Positions 1 through 13,500 of a DNA stretch of 64,000 bases are shown in pieces; within the stretch, counting starts at the first letter, position 1, and every line of letters begins with the position of its first letter. The stretch spans positions 76,001,960-76,065,959 of the forward strand of contig NC_092345.1 in NCBI RefSeq assembly GCF_963676685.1, in the 5' to 3' direction. A model generated the notes under the pieces. The model was not told the origin of the DNA. It saw nothing but the letters and a program-made list of their open reading frames with translations, and did no database searches. A program made the translations under genes and the position numbers. The stretch comes from Mytilus edulis. Its lineage: Eukaryota; Mollusca; Bivalvia; Mytilida; Mytilidae.

Positions 1-3000
1 GGATGATGATGTTCAATGACTGGATTATTTGATACTTTGTTATACGCCATTAGATATGCCCATCGTCTCTTGTTACTTCGATTGGCACTACTGTGGTGCA
101 GGACATTCGAGTGAAAAAATATGGCGTCTCCTTTAATAAAAACACAGGACGAAGCATATTGATATGATTGGAAATATCACTATCATCATACTTGATTAAA
201 TGAGTATTTTATAATTCTAAGACGAAACTGATTGTGGCTAATTGTACAATTGTAATTGCACGGATTCGATAGAAAAGAAAACTTATAAAATTTGAAAAAG
301 AAGAAAATCAAACTGAAGGTATACTGTGTTCAGATAAGTAAAATGTGAAAAAATTATAAGAAAAACACAGAAAAAGATTAACATCTTTGTTAATATAAAA
401 AAAAAACGTGCTGCGGGTTTCGATAGTGTAAAACAATGATTATCGTTGTCTTTCGTCTGCGAAGTTAACAATGAAATACCAGTTGTCTCACTTTTGTTTG
501 ACGCATATCCCGAATTTATATCCTGAACTATCATTAGTTCATTTCTTTACATTGAATAATGCTTTTTCCAAAATAAATATCTGAAAACTAATTCAGATGT
601 GCCAAATAATTTCAATTCTTCTTATACTTTGTTATACGAAAGTATAATGATACATTGTTAATAACTCGCTGGATGCGATCGTCCAATAAAATTCTTTTTT
701 ATCCTTTCTTGATTATATATATTGAGTGTCAGATAGGAAATTGTAAACGAAGGGTTTACTATTGAAACATTACTACTAACCCGGTTTAAGCTCAGCATAA
801 ATTAATGGACATTTTTCCTTAATAGCGTCAACACGTGTTTTATCTGCCCCAAATTGACCATCAATTGGATTGTGCTCTATTCTTCCGCATTTGTGAGAAC
901 CAGGAAGAATCTTAAAAACATTTCCAATCTTATTGATGTTAGTTTCCATAATAAATTATAGTAATGACTTTAAATGCATCGTATATTTACATTAAAAAAA
1001 CCTTTTAATGACATGTTTCTAAATTGACTGCTTTATGAGCAATGTTATTTTCATGAATACAGGATTTATTTCCAAATATGGTTGACAATCATAATGATAA
1101 ACAATGTCATATAATGTACAGTTTTTATAATCAAAATCGTATAAAAGATTGATACAAGCAATCTTTACTTATTGTACCAAGTAAACATTACAAAACGTAC
1201 TGTATTGTTTTATTATTCAACTCACATAACTGCAAAAAAAGAGAGTTCAGACAATCATTAAGTTTGAAATTATTTACTATCATTATAAACAAATTTCATT
1301 TAACTTATTGGCTTTTTTATGTACTTTTTGTTTATCTTACATTTCAGCTATTTCGGTTCCGATATATCCTTTGCATTGGAATATTTGGCTTACAGCGTTC
1401 CTGAAGGAGGAATAGCCAGAAAAGCTTGTAACCACATGACGACCATGTTGTTAAAATCATGCTTTCCGTGTTTAATTTTGCTCAGAAAAAATTGTGTGGA
1501 TTTCTAAATGTCAAATAATTCCTTTGTATCCTGTTTCATTTCTATTATTTTTTATAACTAAGGGTAGTTTCATTGTAACCCTCGTTATGCATGAATTGAG
1601 AAATGTAACAGACATTGATAAATGCGTACATATTTTCTACATAATATGAAGCCAAGCCAACATGAAATGACCTTTTTATATGAAGTTATCAATCTCCCGC
1701 AAAAATCAATACAGTTAAATACAAAATATACCTCTAAACAGCCGTTTTCTTTCGTACACGGGTCTAAAGCAACAAACACCGTCATCATATCTGGATAAAG
1801 ACATCCGTTATGATACCAATATCTATTTTAAAATAAGTGTGTTATTTATGATAAGGCAGCATCAGTTTAGCAATGTTCAAATCTCATATATCTATTTAGA
1901 ATATTCTTGTATTTTTAAGGTAGCTCAATACAAAGATTTTTCATCCCCAATCAGACATCTTTAAACTGATGTAATTCCACTCATCTTTCTTTAAATTTTA
2001 TAAATGAGGTACCAAAAGAAAGAAGAAGGATTAATCTTTCAAATTGTGATATCTTCATTATGACATAATTATTACATAATTAATTGTTATGTAATTAGTT
2101 GCCATTCTGTGAAGTCCATACTTGAGAATGAATTTAGCTTCTTTGTTCTTCAGGGCATCCAAATTTTTTTTATAGATTCTTGCACAACACAGTTTGACCT
2201 CCAAAACTGAATTACATCAGTTTAAAATTGTCTGATTGGGAGTGAAAAAAATCTTTGTATTGTGCTACCTTAAGTTAAGTCAAAACTTATATATTTCATA
2301 GATTCGGGATAAAAAAAAAATAACCTACAAATGTAATCAATTAATGAACATAAAAAGATCATTGTACAACTTTTGGTTGCTGGAAAACAATGTTAAAGTG
2401 AATTCAGTTGCATTTCTTGTCACATAATGTACTGTCGATTAAACAATACTAAAATCGTTTTTATGAAAGTTCCAGATAGCCGTGAATTTTGGTGCAAAAA
2501 GTTAAACAAACATGGCAACTGTTTTAATTTGGAAAATAAGAGCGCATCAATTTTGAATAAACAATTCTAACACACAGGATCCAAACTAAAAAAACATCCA
2601 TTGAATTAAAACATTGAAAGATTGCGAGCAAACGTCTGATGGGTAAATAGTTTGATTTCATCAGTGTGAACCTATAAAATTTTGGATAAAATAAATTGAA
2701 TAATTTGAAAGGTTCAACTGTTTTGCCATTGTAAATCCCGAACATTAGTCGAATTTCTGAATTAAGATATGATATTTTTCTTTGTAACAAAAGACTTACC
2801 CATAGTCTTGATGCCAGTAGTGTGGAGCAGCAACTTTAGCATCTTTCAGCATAAACTTAGAATGGTAATGGTAAACATCACCACCTAAAAGCTGAATTAG
2901 AAATAAATAAATGAAGAATGTGTCTGAGGACACGATTGCCTCCATTTGTAATATTCCAAGTTTAGAAGGATATAAATGTTAAACGATACATGTATCATAT

Positions 3001-6000
3001 TTCAAATTGCGTACTCTGTTTTCGTACTTTATTTGGCCTTTTTAACTTTTTTGGATTCGAGCGTCACTGATGAGTCTTTTGTAGACGAAACGCGCGTCTG
3101 GCGTATACTAAATTTAGTCCTGGTATCTATGATGAGTTTATTTTGTTCTTGTTCTTATCATTTCGTATGAGTTTCATACAATTTGAATATTAAAAACTTC
3201 AGTTCAAATTCGGAAACAAAAACATTTGAAATATTCGAAGTTACAATGGAGCAGGAACGTCTATCTCTAGATCTGTCGCTATCAATGAATAAATATTATT
3301 AAACTAAACATAACTCTAGGTTAAGCCTCATCAACTACTAGCTCGCAAGGAAATAAGCTACACCATCTTTGGCAATACTCGATATTCTTAATATGATGGC
3401 TATTCATTGCAACAACTATGAAATGTTCCTGTATTAATGAAAGATTCCACATAAATGGGAGATTGTATTTTTTGAAATTGTAGGATATTTGATTCCGACT
3501 GGTTCAAAATTGTGACGGTAATGTCTTATAAAATCTAAAATATGATCAATGATTACACATAGTTACCAAATGATTTTTAAACGTTCTTCACATCATTACA
3601 GCATAAAATGATAGTCAATTTGTTTTGTTACTTTGTTATAAAAGCAGAACTTACCGCTTCACAAGTATTAACAACCTTATCTGACCTAGCAACCATACCA
3701 GTGACATCAGTGCCTGGCTGGTTCCATATAGTGCGGAAGGTTTTCATCTCTCCTTTCTCTAACTAATATATGAAATAGAATGTTTGTGTTTTTGGGTAAA
3801 TCTATTTTCAAATCTGATGATTTCTCTACATATCTTAATGCATACCGGACTTTGACTTTTAATTTTCTATCGTATTGTTTCTGTTATGTTGCTATGCCAT
3901 TAATTTGTATCCCGCATGTCATTTATTCATATTTATAAAATACATCATAAGGAAAGAATTTGATAATCCGCAGCATGTCATCAATGTGTCTGACCATTCA
4001 AAGCCACAACAAGTGATGGTTGTCTTTGTTTTAAACTTTGTCTTTTAAAGAATTCGGATTTGATGACATATCTTTTGTTGTTTCTGTTAAATGTTTTAGC
4101 TTGAAATCTGATGTAATCCATTGTAGTATATTTCCTTTAGATATTTGTCTGGTCTCATTGTCTTATTCGGGTATACTTCACGTCTCTTTCTTCACAATAT
4201 TTAGTTAATACTGATCTGTAATTATGTTATTAATCTCTTTACGTATGGTAATTTGGAATTAGTTTCTTGTGTGGTACTTTTAACAATCGAAGAAAAAAAT
4301 CTTTGAAACTCAAATTGTCATCCAACACATTATGTCAGCATTTGACAAAAGGATTTATTGAAAAAAATAATGTTAACTATCGCAAAAATATAATGATGCT
4401 TATAAATAAAGTAATATAAATCATCTTTAGTTCATAAAGGAGAAAAGCATTTATAAGAAAATGTCAGAATCAAATGATATGAAACGTTGTGTAAAATCAA
4501 CAGATACACGATTAAAAAGTATGAAAATGTTTAATATCTTGTAACCAAAAAAAAACACTGTACAAATTGCATGCGTACGAAACGCAAGCTCTTTCATTTC
4601 ATTTGAGTTGATAAATGTTTTCTCCATACGCAGAAGAAGTTGGTATATTGCTTCTAAGGTGAGGAAAAATTATAATTTCAAAATCGAAATCATCTCGTTT
4701 GTTTTAGATTCCGATTGTATATAATTTGTTTGCTCCTCGCTATGTTGAAGACCCATTGGTGGACTTCCGGTGTATTTTTCAATCTTTGGTCGGGTTGTTG
4801 TCTCTTTGACACATTCCCCATTTCCATTCTCTATTTAACATAGAAATAGAAAGATCACTATTCTGTTTGTTGAAATCATCCCTTTTGTCGTAAAGTTTTG
4901 ATCCCAATCGACTCTCATCGTCAATTTCTTGATTGAAGTCAAGATATGAGGCAGATTCAACTGTATCCGTGGCTTCCTTTATTCAAAGTCCTATGGGATA
5001 TATATGTTCAATTAAGTCATCAAACTTTTAATCATTTAGTGAGAGGACATCAACTAAATAGTGGAACGTGGAGTTAAAGAATAATGTAAGCTCATGAAGC
5101 AGCAAGAGTAAACGTGTACTTCTTCAATTTTGACCCTAACCTGAATAGATCTCACCTTCAGTCATCAAGGCAAGCATATATTATGTCTTGCTTTATTACT
5201 TTTCTCATTTTGTTTTAAAACTTAAAACAGAATAATAATCTCAAGTTTAAAATATGAATGATTTACGTAATACTTACCGTGAATAATTCTTTAGTAAAAT
5301 CGTCATTTCCAGTAATGCACTTCAGTATCATATTAACTTCCTCTTGGTCCAATAAAGATCTGTACAAATAAAGCAATACAACACAGTAACATTCAAAACA
5401 TGTTTCAGCTGAACGTTACTCTTATAGATACCAATTAAAAAAGACTTTTGAACATAAAGTTGCAAGTCAAAAATAGATTGTATCATACTATTCCTTTTTT
5501 CTTTGTTTGTCGATATTTCAGGCTGCCGCTATCATGTGTGATGATTTAGCATTTTCTGGTTTCTTCACATTTTAAAAACTATTCACTCCGGTTATAGGAA
5601 AATAAGATGTGATATAACTGTAAATAAATCAACTATATCCACCAGAGTTTAAATGTCGAGAATGAAAGCATATTACGTCATTTTAGGGCCTTCAACGATG
5701 AGAAAAAAATCATTTAGTATAGTCAGCTATAAAAAGCCCCGACATGACGTGTTGAAGACCGTACCTAGACATTTTATGGTTTACTTTTATGAATTGTGAC
5801 TTGGATGCATAGTTGTCTCATTGGCACTCATACCACATTTTATATATCTATATGGTAAAACATGATAATTATTACTCCCAAGTTAAGTTCTATTAAAAAT
5901 TTAAAAACAATCATTGGATATATTGCTAGTAAAACAGGCAAAAAGTGGATAGGTTTTTGTACAGGTTACTGCTGTTTCTTTATTTCTTATTAACTTTGTT

Positions 6001-6739
6001 TGGTTTTAAAATAATTAACCATGCACATATATGTGAAAAAAATTACTTGACTAACATACCTAATAATAACTAATCCATGCTGCTGAAAGTCTGCAATCAT
6101 ATCGTTTGTCACGTTGAGATCATCTACGAATGTGTACTCTGAAATTCATATTAACTTGAAAAACAACATTACAATAAATATCAACATATTTTTTTTTTAA
6201 CTAAGGCCAAAACGCATAAGAAAATTAACAGTAACATCCCAGTTTTATGCAGGGTTCGTGTTGTTCAGTCTTTAGCTTTCTATGTTGTGTTTTGTGTGTT
6301 TTGTGTACAGTTTGTCTTTTTGGTGATTTGTCAGTTTGTTTTCGACCTTCAAGATACCTTTCGCTTCTCAGTTACATTTTTATACAATTGTTACAACTTC
6401 TACATAGAAAAATGTCGTTACCAAGTCAGGAATATAACATTTGTTTTCCATTCGTTTGCTGTGTGTGAGCTTTTGATTTTGACATTTGCTTACATGGACT
6501 TTACGTTTTCCTCAGAGTTCGGTATTTTTGTTATTTTACTTTTCTATCAATAAATAAGTACAATAAGTACCAGAAACTAATTTTATTTTAAACAGCCCAT
6601 GCTTTGCTCTCACTTTTTCTCATCGTTTATGAGTTTGACTGTCCCTCTGGTATATTTCGTCCCTCTTTTACGCTATTTTCATAAAAAAGAACTAAAATGT
6701 TTCGCTTCAAACGTACTACATACCTCCTAAAAGACTCAT
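1..6739 (-). CDS. PhyH-family Fe(II)/2-oxoglutarate dioxygenase, copy A (3' end off window)
   Basis: Non-heme iron oxygenase of the phytanoyl-CoA dioxygenase family, the group that includes ectoine hydroxylase and proteins often named L-proline trans-4-hydroxylase-like; the substrate cannot be read from sequence. Exons: 6724-6748 (ATG at 6737-6739), 6060-6138, 5278-5359, 3655-3762, 2800-2891, 1732-1822, 781-910 and 1-130, the last cut by the window edge. All junctions are GT-AG and the frame stays open through 242 codons. The iron-binding HxD is in WHQDYG (H122, D124). The distal His is in LHHSSAN (H211) and the 2-oxoglutarate Arg is R222. The ATG exon has an acceptor just upstream, so a non-coding 5' exon should exist. 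The terminal exon seen in copies B and C is missing here because it lies left of the window. In exon 5, 25 of 30 residues match copy B, against 19 of 30 for C versus B, so A and B are the closer pair. Intron repeats include blocks at 3031-3155, 4739-4842 and 5690-5852. Confidence 0.88.
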
Positions 6740-6748
6740 ATTACTTTT

Positions 6749-9700
6749 CTAGTTACGTCTGCAAAAATATTATATGAATGTATTCATTATTATTCCTGCC
6801 TTGCTTATCATAAACTAGAGACCAAGTCAGTAATATAGGAGGCATTGATATATACAAAGGATAACACTTTTTTGGGGGGCTAAATGTGAACGATGTTATC
6901 TTTAAACTGTTTTGAAATACTAGCTGTTTTGTAATTAAATGTCTCCGAGTTCACTGTATCCATTTCATACGCAAATATATACAATGAATTTAAATGTAAA
7001 GTGTAAAGAACAAAACAAAAATAAACTGACAAACCAATCCGTTATCTTACATCCCTTACAAAACAAGTGATTTATAACAACAAAATCGACACGTATATAT
7101 AAAGCTATTTGGAGGCTCGAACTTAAAGATATGGTAAACTCGTTACTTCACTGCTCCCATCTCAACCCAAATACTAATGAAGTAAAGCAAGTACGGATAT
7201 TTTATTTTAAATTAGATGATAAATATTCCAAAACTCAACATAAACATCAAATTCAAATCTGGACTACTTACCATGAATTTATCTCCAATTGTTTACTAAT
7301 AAACTATAACTCGACAGCAAGTGTGATTAAACATAGATATAAAGTAAATTGATGACGAATAGGTCGCAAGGTGAATACTGATAATACCTCAGCTCCGAGA
7401 CAAGTTATACTGCTTTTTTCCATGGTTGTATTTCTATTATGTCACGCCTGCTTTAACGACAACAATGGATAAGGTTCACTATGTGTTAACATTGACCCTA
7501 AGATTTTAATATTTTATTATCAGACCAAAAAATATCAAATTTCACCTTGAAATAGTTGTGAAAATATAACTATTTATACAAATAGCCTCTGTTTGGCAGA
7601 TCTTATTAAAAACTGCAAATTGTCGACATTCCTATGGGAACAAACTGTGCGCCTCTTCTTGCAGACCTCTTCTTATTTTTTTGAAGTCGTGAAGATTTTT
7701 GAAAACTAGAGTTCAAAGAAATCAGATCATTTATTTTTAAGAGATACGGCTTCCTCTGCCTCATTTTTAGACATATACCTACAATTTGACATAAGTGGTA
7801 ATCTCAGTACCCCCATATATGACAAACGAAACGATTTCAATTTTTAAATTTAGAGTAGGGGCATTAAGGCCTAGTTTTGGCCCAAGAAAATATAATGTTT
7901 GATAACCATTTCAAATTGGCACATAATGTTTAGAAATGCATAGAGTCAAGAAACATAAATGAAAAACATAATTTTTATCTGATGACGTCACAATTACGTC
8001 ATAATATGTACTGTTTTCACAAAAACGTTGAAAAATACAGAATTTATGCAGTTTTCAGTCTTTATTTCCGTTGTGGAAACATCCAGCGCAGCCGAGAAAC
8101 AACACAATAATTTAACAGAAGCTTTTTTATAACTTTTGGCATAATCTCACCAAATATAAAGTTGTTTCTTGGGTGCGCACATACTTTTTCAATCGAAAAT
8201 ATACTTAAAATTGGATGAAAAATCAAGGAAAATCACGAATTTTAACAAAATATGCAAATTAGGTCATGATTTGTTACCATGGTAACTTGTTCGATGTCAA
8301 ATTTGTTTTGATTTTCTTAGTACCTTATACCTAAGTCAAGTTTTCGGTTATTTAAGAATAAGTATGATCAATTTTAAATTTGCAGTAATTTTTGGGCCAA
8401 ATAAGGGCCTTATTGCCCCTACTCCTTTCCCCCACCTTAGCAGCAATCGACATTATTCACCTGCAAATGAGATATACGTTTCCCCAACTCATTTGGTTTG
8501 CATGAGCTTGCAACTGCTACTCAGGCTCTAGAAAACGTCAACAGTGTCTTAGCAGAAAATTAAATGACACAAAACTCCCAGGGGTAGATAAAACATCGTC
8601 CTGTGTTTTTCTAAAAAAAAAGTGTTCATTGGAAGATACCAAGACGTTGTTTATGACAGTCTTTCCGTTTTGAATTTTCCCCAGAGTATTATTCTTATAT
8701 TTCTTTCTTATTTTTTTCATTTTCGCAAATAACACATTTGGTCGTGAGTATAGAATCTACATACTAATGCTGTTTATAATCTCAAAACGTGTTAAAATGT
8801 TCTTTTCATCCGTCTTTTTAACCTTTACTGTCAAGTCCGTGTTTGGAAATATCCTACTTTGTACTTTCCGCCATTGTGTTATTGTGAAATGGCCATTTTT
8901 GGTAAACTTGTCTATCATTTTGGTTATCTCCTTTGTCTATAGCGTGTCTTATATCATTTTGTTTTTCATTGATTACATAGTTGTTTGTTTCATAGTGATT
9001 TAGACAATATTACAGTGTTGACTGCTGAACCCCAACCAAAATTAACCTATTATGTATGGTTGATTTGCTTGCAAATTGTTTCCATATAATGGAATTATAT
9101 GCGATTATCATACAAGTGGCTTAGTTAGATTTAAAATCTGGGTTAATCCAGCATTTCCTACATTAAGAAATGCCTGTACCACGCTGGCGCTGTGTTTGAG
9201 CGTTTGATTTGGCCTACAAGACTTTCCGTTTTGAATTTTTCTCAGAGTTCGGTATTTATTTTTGTTATTTCACCTTTTCCTTATCATAACTCCTCTATAA
9301 TGCATTATTTGTGTTGCAACTTCTGTTTCGAACAAGTTTTCACAAACAGCTTTTTCATACAGGTAATCCACTTACATTGTAAAACATGATGTGAATGAGG
9401 CGCAACTGCCAATATTTCAGAATCGATTGGCCACAATTCGTGAATCGGTATTAATGGAAATCTTGATGTGAAAAAAAACCAAAAAAAACCATTAAGAGTG
9501 TCTGCCGAAAAAGATCTAGAACAAAAAAGGAACACAAAAAACTTTTTCGAAAAGAGTTAAAACGCTGTCAGCAATGTCATAAAAAATGGAAAACAACACG
9601 TTTAATAATTTATTGCGTCCGAAGCGCTTTTTTAGATATACCTTCATCAGGAACGCTCAAAGCCAAACATTTGAAATCCGAAGATGGATAAGTACCGAAA

Positions 9701-10548
9701 ATCGTTGAAGAGCTATATGTTAAAAATACCTAAAATAAATTGCCAAATTCATCTAAAGCCAACTTTGGCTGAGGGAGTTGAAACTTATAAAATTATTTTG
9801 AAACCATAAGAATGAAAAATTATTGTTTCCCTTTTGGGACATATTATATACTTAGGATAAAAAAGAAAACACGGTTTTCAGAATTTAAAACTATCGTATG
9901 CACAAATAAGTTGTGGCACACATGATTGACTTATCATTTATGAACTGGTTATTAAAACATCAAATATACAAAAGCGCTGCATAGGATATTGACCGGCAGC
10001 AGTAACTACGTAAAGGTAGATATAAAGTTCAATCCAGATCAAACATTTGGGACGCAAAATTATTAGAATTGGTAATAACTTCATTTTGAAGTGCAACATT
10101 CTACCCAACTGTAAATAATAAAGAAGGATAGTCAGGACTATAGTTTTCACAATTTTAATATCACATCAGTATGCATTTTGTTGATGCTATTGCGTTATGA
10201 AATACCTGATTCGCATACCATGAAAAGTATTACTATAGAGTTTAATGCGTTTAAAACACATTAACATTTTATATTTAAAATTAATAAATTATCTACCATC
10301 TAATTATAAAAATCAAGCCCATCTGTGTTATATCAATATTAGAACTTCTAATTAGCAGTATAAAATGTGTGTTCTTCCCATGGCGGGATCTTAAAAATAT
10401 GCTTCTATATGTACAAGGAAATAAACTCATTAAATTACTTGGATATAGTTGTCTCTCATATATCTCATACTAAATATTACTTATTATTAAATTATTATCT
10501 CTGTTATAATTGATATTATGTTTTTAGATTTCAGTCCGTGGGAGCATG
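6749..10548. other. Intergenic region between PhyH copies A and B
   Basis: No gene recognised. It contains the TIR element at 7850-8428, a repeat fragment at 9185-9290 and a block at 9590-9740 with ATTGCGTCCGAAGCGCTTTT and TATACCTTCATCAGGAACGC, which I know as dispersed in mussels. The 5' untranslated exon and promoter of copy A should be in here but give no clear signal. Confidence 0.6.
7850..8428. mobile_element. 580-bp TIR element, AGGAGTAGGGGC family, copy 1
   Basis: The left end GAGTAGGGGCATTAAGGCC with a following TTTTGGCCC is the inverse of the right end GGGCCAAATAAGGGCCTTAT followed by TGCCCCTACTCC. The arms are about 35 bp with a few mismatches. The interior is non-coding and includes two TGACGTCA/TACGTCAT-like sites near 7981-8003. 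The same termini bound 36078-36645, which defines a family. It lies between PhyH copies A and B. Confidence 0.65.
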
Positions 10549-13500
10549 TTATCTCTGGTATAACTCTGTTAACGTCGTGTTCTTTAGAGGATGAATAAAA
10601 TCCTTTCCTGACAAATCTGTATAATTAGTACATTCTTTGATAGCAGAATTAGCAACCTAAAAATTGAAAAATATATGATAATTAGTAAAAGAAAGAGAGA
10701 CAGTCAAACTGCAGATGAACAATAAGCCAATTTTATGATGACGTTTTCGAGAACATTTCGGCCTAATCGAAAGTCAAATTCAAATTCTTTATTACCTTGA
10801 ACTTAACAGTCCATCTTTGTCAATACAAAATTTCAAAGTAAACAAGTAAACAGACAAAGAATGTTAATTTTATGATATTGTCCATGACTTTTAAAAATGC
10901 AGTAAAAATGTATTTTCCTAAATTGGTTAACTGTTTGATGTTCTTTAAACTTAAAAGTTCAATAAATTTAAACACACCTGGTCTAGACTTAATAAATTTT
11001 ACTATAAGCTCCTTATATTTCGGACACACTAAAATTAAATGGAATACGTATTCAATACACTGATGGCAAATTGTTCATATACGACATAACAACTCCATGC
11101 TTTAGTCTGTAATCAATTATATTTTTTTTCTAACAAAACAATTTCAAAAGTCTAAAGTACCTTTTCTAAAGGAGTATACTGTGGATGATGATGTACCATT
11201 GTTGGGTTGTTTGAAGCTCTGTTGTAGGTCATTATGTAGGCCCATCTTCTCAAATCACTTTTGTTGGCACTACTGTGATGAATTGTATTGCAGTGGAAAA
11301 ACAGAGCATCTCCTTCAAAAACGTTAGAGAAAAAAGAATTTACTTCCAAACATGTTCCTTCATTTCAAATTAATCGTGTCGTCTTACCTTAGATTTGTGC
11401 ACAGAATTTTTTTTTTACCCTATTTATGAGCTTGATAATCAGCGTATATGTAGGTTTTCGTTTCTAATGTTAAAATTATCAGTTACAATACTTCTATACA
11501 TGCATTTTCTTAATTATATTTGTTTCAGCATTACATTTAAAAGTATTTAATAGTAAACTACCCACACAATCTATTTAATTCTAGATATTTAAGATTTTTT
11601 TCTTTTTTTTAATTTATTTAAAATAAAGAATTATAGAATTCATGCACTAGTATCTGTTTCGATAATCTCTTTCCCCCCCATACATTTCACTAACCTGGAT
11701 TCATTTCCATGTAGTGGTGAGGACATCTCTCTCTTATCAGGTCCACACGTGATTTCAGACCGACGTATTGTCCATCAAATGGATGGTGTTCAATTCTTCC
11801 ACATTTATGAGATCCACTAAGAATCTATAATGATAGTATATGTTCTATGAGGTCTCGATAGGGTCTTACGACTTGGGACTTATAATGTTCGGTTGTACAG
11901 TTTGCTGGACATACTATAATTGACATTGAAGACCTGTTGGTGACCTTCTGCTGTTGTCTTTTCTATGGTCGGGTTGTTGTCTCTTTGACACATTACCCAT
12001 TTCCATTCTCAATTTTATAACATTTCTAGGTGAGAATTGAATTTTATGTTATCTTTGATTTGTGGATTTTCATCGTATGCCTGATGTTTTCAAAGTCCAT
12101 TTCATGAAAAAACAACTCGATGTACTTAATTGAAAGTATCTTTTCGTAGTGTCAGATTATTTCCCTTATATTGGTTACAGATTTAAAATGACACAAATTG
12201 GTGGAAACAGACGTGAATCGTGTAGCTCGTTGTTTAGTTTCAGTTATAGTGATATGTGGACTGTATTTATATTGTTCACGTTGTTGTTTTTCTTTTTCCG
12301 ACTTATGAATTTTATTTGGAATTGGAATTTTCTACTTTGTTTTATCAATTTTGAGGTAAATTTTCCCTACCTGCATATTTATCAGCCGTTTATTCAAAGC
12401 GGGTATTCTTTCAAAGTCATTTTTCTATGTCGAATTTTAATGAAAGCGTGTATCACTCGAAAACATGTTATGCACAAATCTTAAGGAATTGTCATTTATT
12501 AATTCAGCAACCGTTAATCAATACAATGACTACAACACGTTATAAATAAATCTAAACATGCTAGTACCTCCATACAACCATTCTGTTTGACTGCTTTATC
12601 CAATGCTACCCATACTGTCATCATGTCTGGAAACAGATTGCCACATTTGTACCAGTAACTGAAGAAATTAATAATGGCATACGTAAGTCAGTAAGTAACA
12701 CCACAATGCTGAGTACATGTAGTAGTCAGTTATTTCACAATAGTAGTACGTAGTCTAGTTCATAGTCGGACCATAATTGTTTCTCTCGATCAGATTGCAA
12801 ATAATTAATTCAATTAAAACAAAAGGTAACTTTTCATTGACAAGAGTTTGGAATGTTTGAATCTAACATCACCTAATTTATATGTAGCATGAGAAGAACA
12901 ATCCTTTGGAAGAAGTCTAGGGATCAAATATATCTATACAGCTGTTCAACCAACCCTTGAGGTTAAATTTCCGTTTCAGTGTATGCACGAGCCCACTAGT
13001 ATAACAGGCAAAACGAATACCAGCTACAACCCAACACTGAAATGACCTGTTAGAAATAGCACTTAATATTAATACTAAGCTGCTATAGAAAAGAGCATAT
13101 TCCTTTCATTCTTAAAAAAGAACATACCCATAATCTTGGTGCCAGTAATGAGGTGCCGCCATATTAGGATCTTTTAGCATATACTTAGAATGATAATGAT
13201 AGACTTCACCTCCAAGTAACTGAAGAAAAATTTTGTAAATAAGTAGAAAATGAAATCCAATTTTGAATAATTATACATGATGAAATAAACAATTGTATCT
13301 TGAAAATGTTAACAAAGTATATACAAACATAGAATACACACACTGTTTGACAAATATATCATAAACATTTCAACTATGTAGAAAGTCTTTCAGGGCGCCG
13401 CACAAATATTTTGAGCTAAGTCAGGTGTTAATAAGCGACCATGCAGTGTTTTGAATAGCCACGTCTACTAGAGCTTTCTTACAAATTGACGAAAGGTACG

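Noticed and set aside
12149-12484. 111-codon plus-strand ORF
   Set aside because: It lies inside an intron of PhyH copy B on the opposite strand, is rich in Phe from T-runs and has no recognisable domain.
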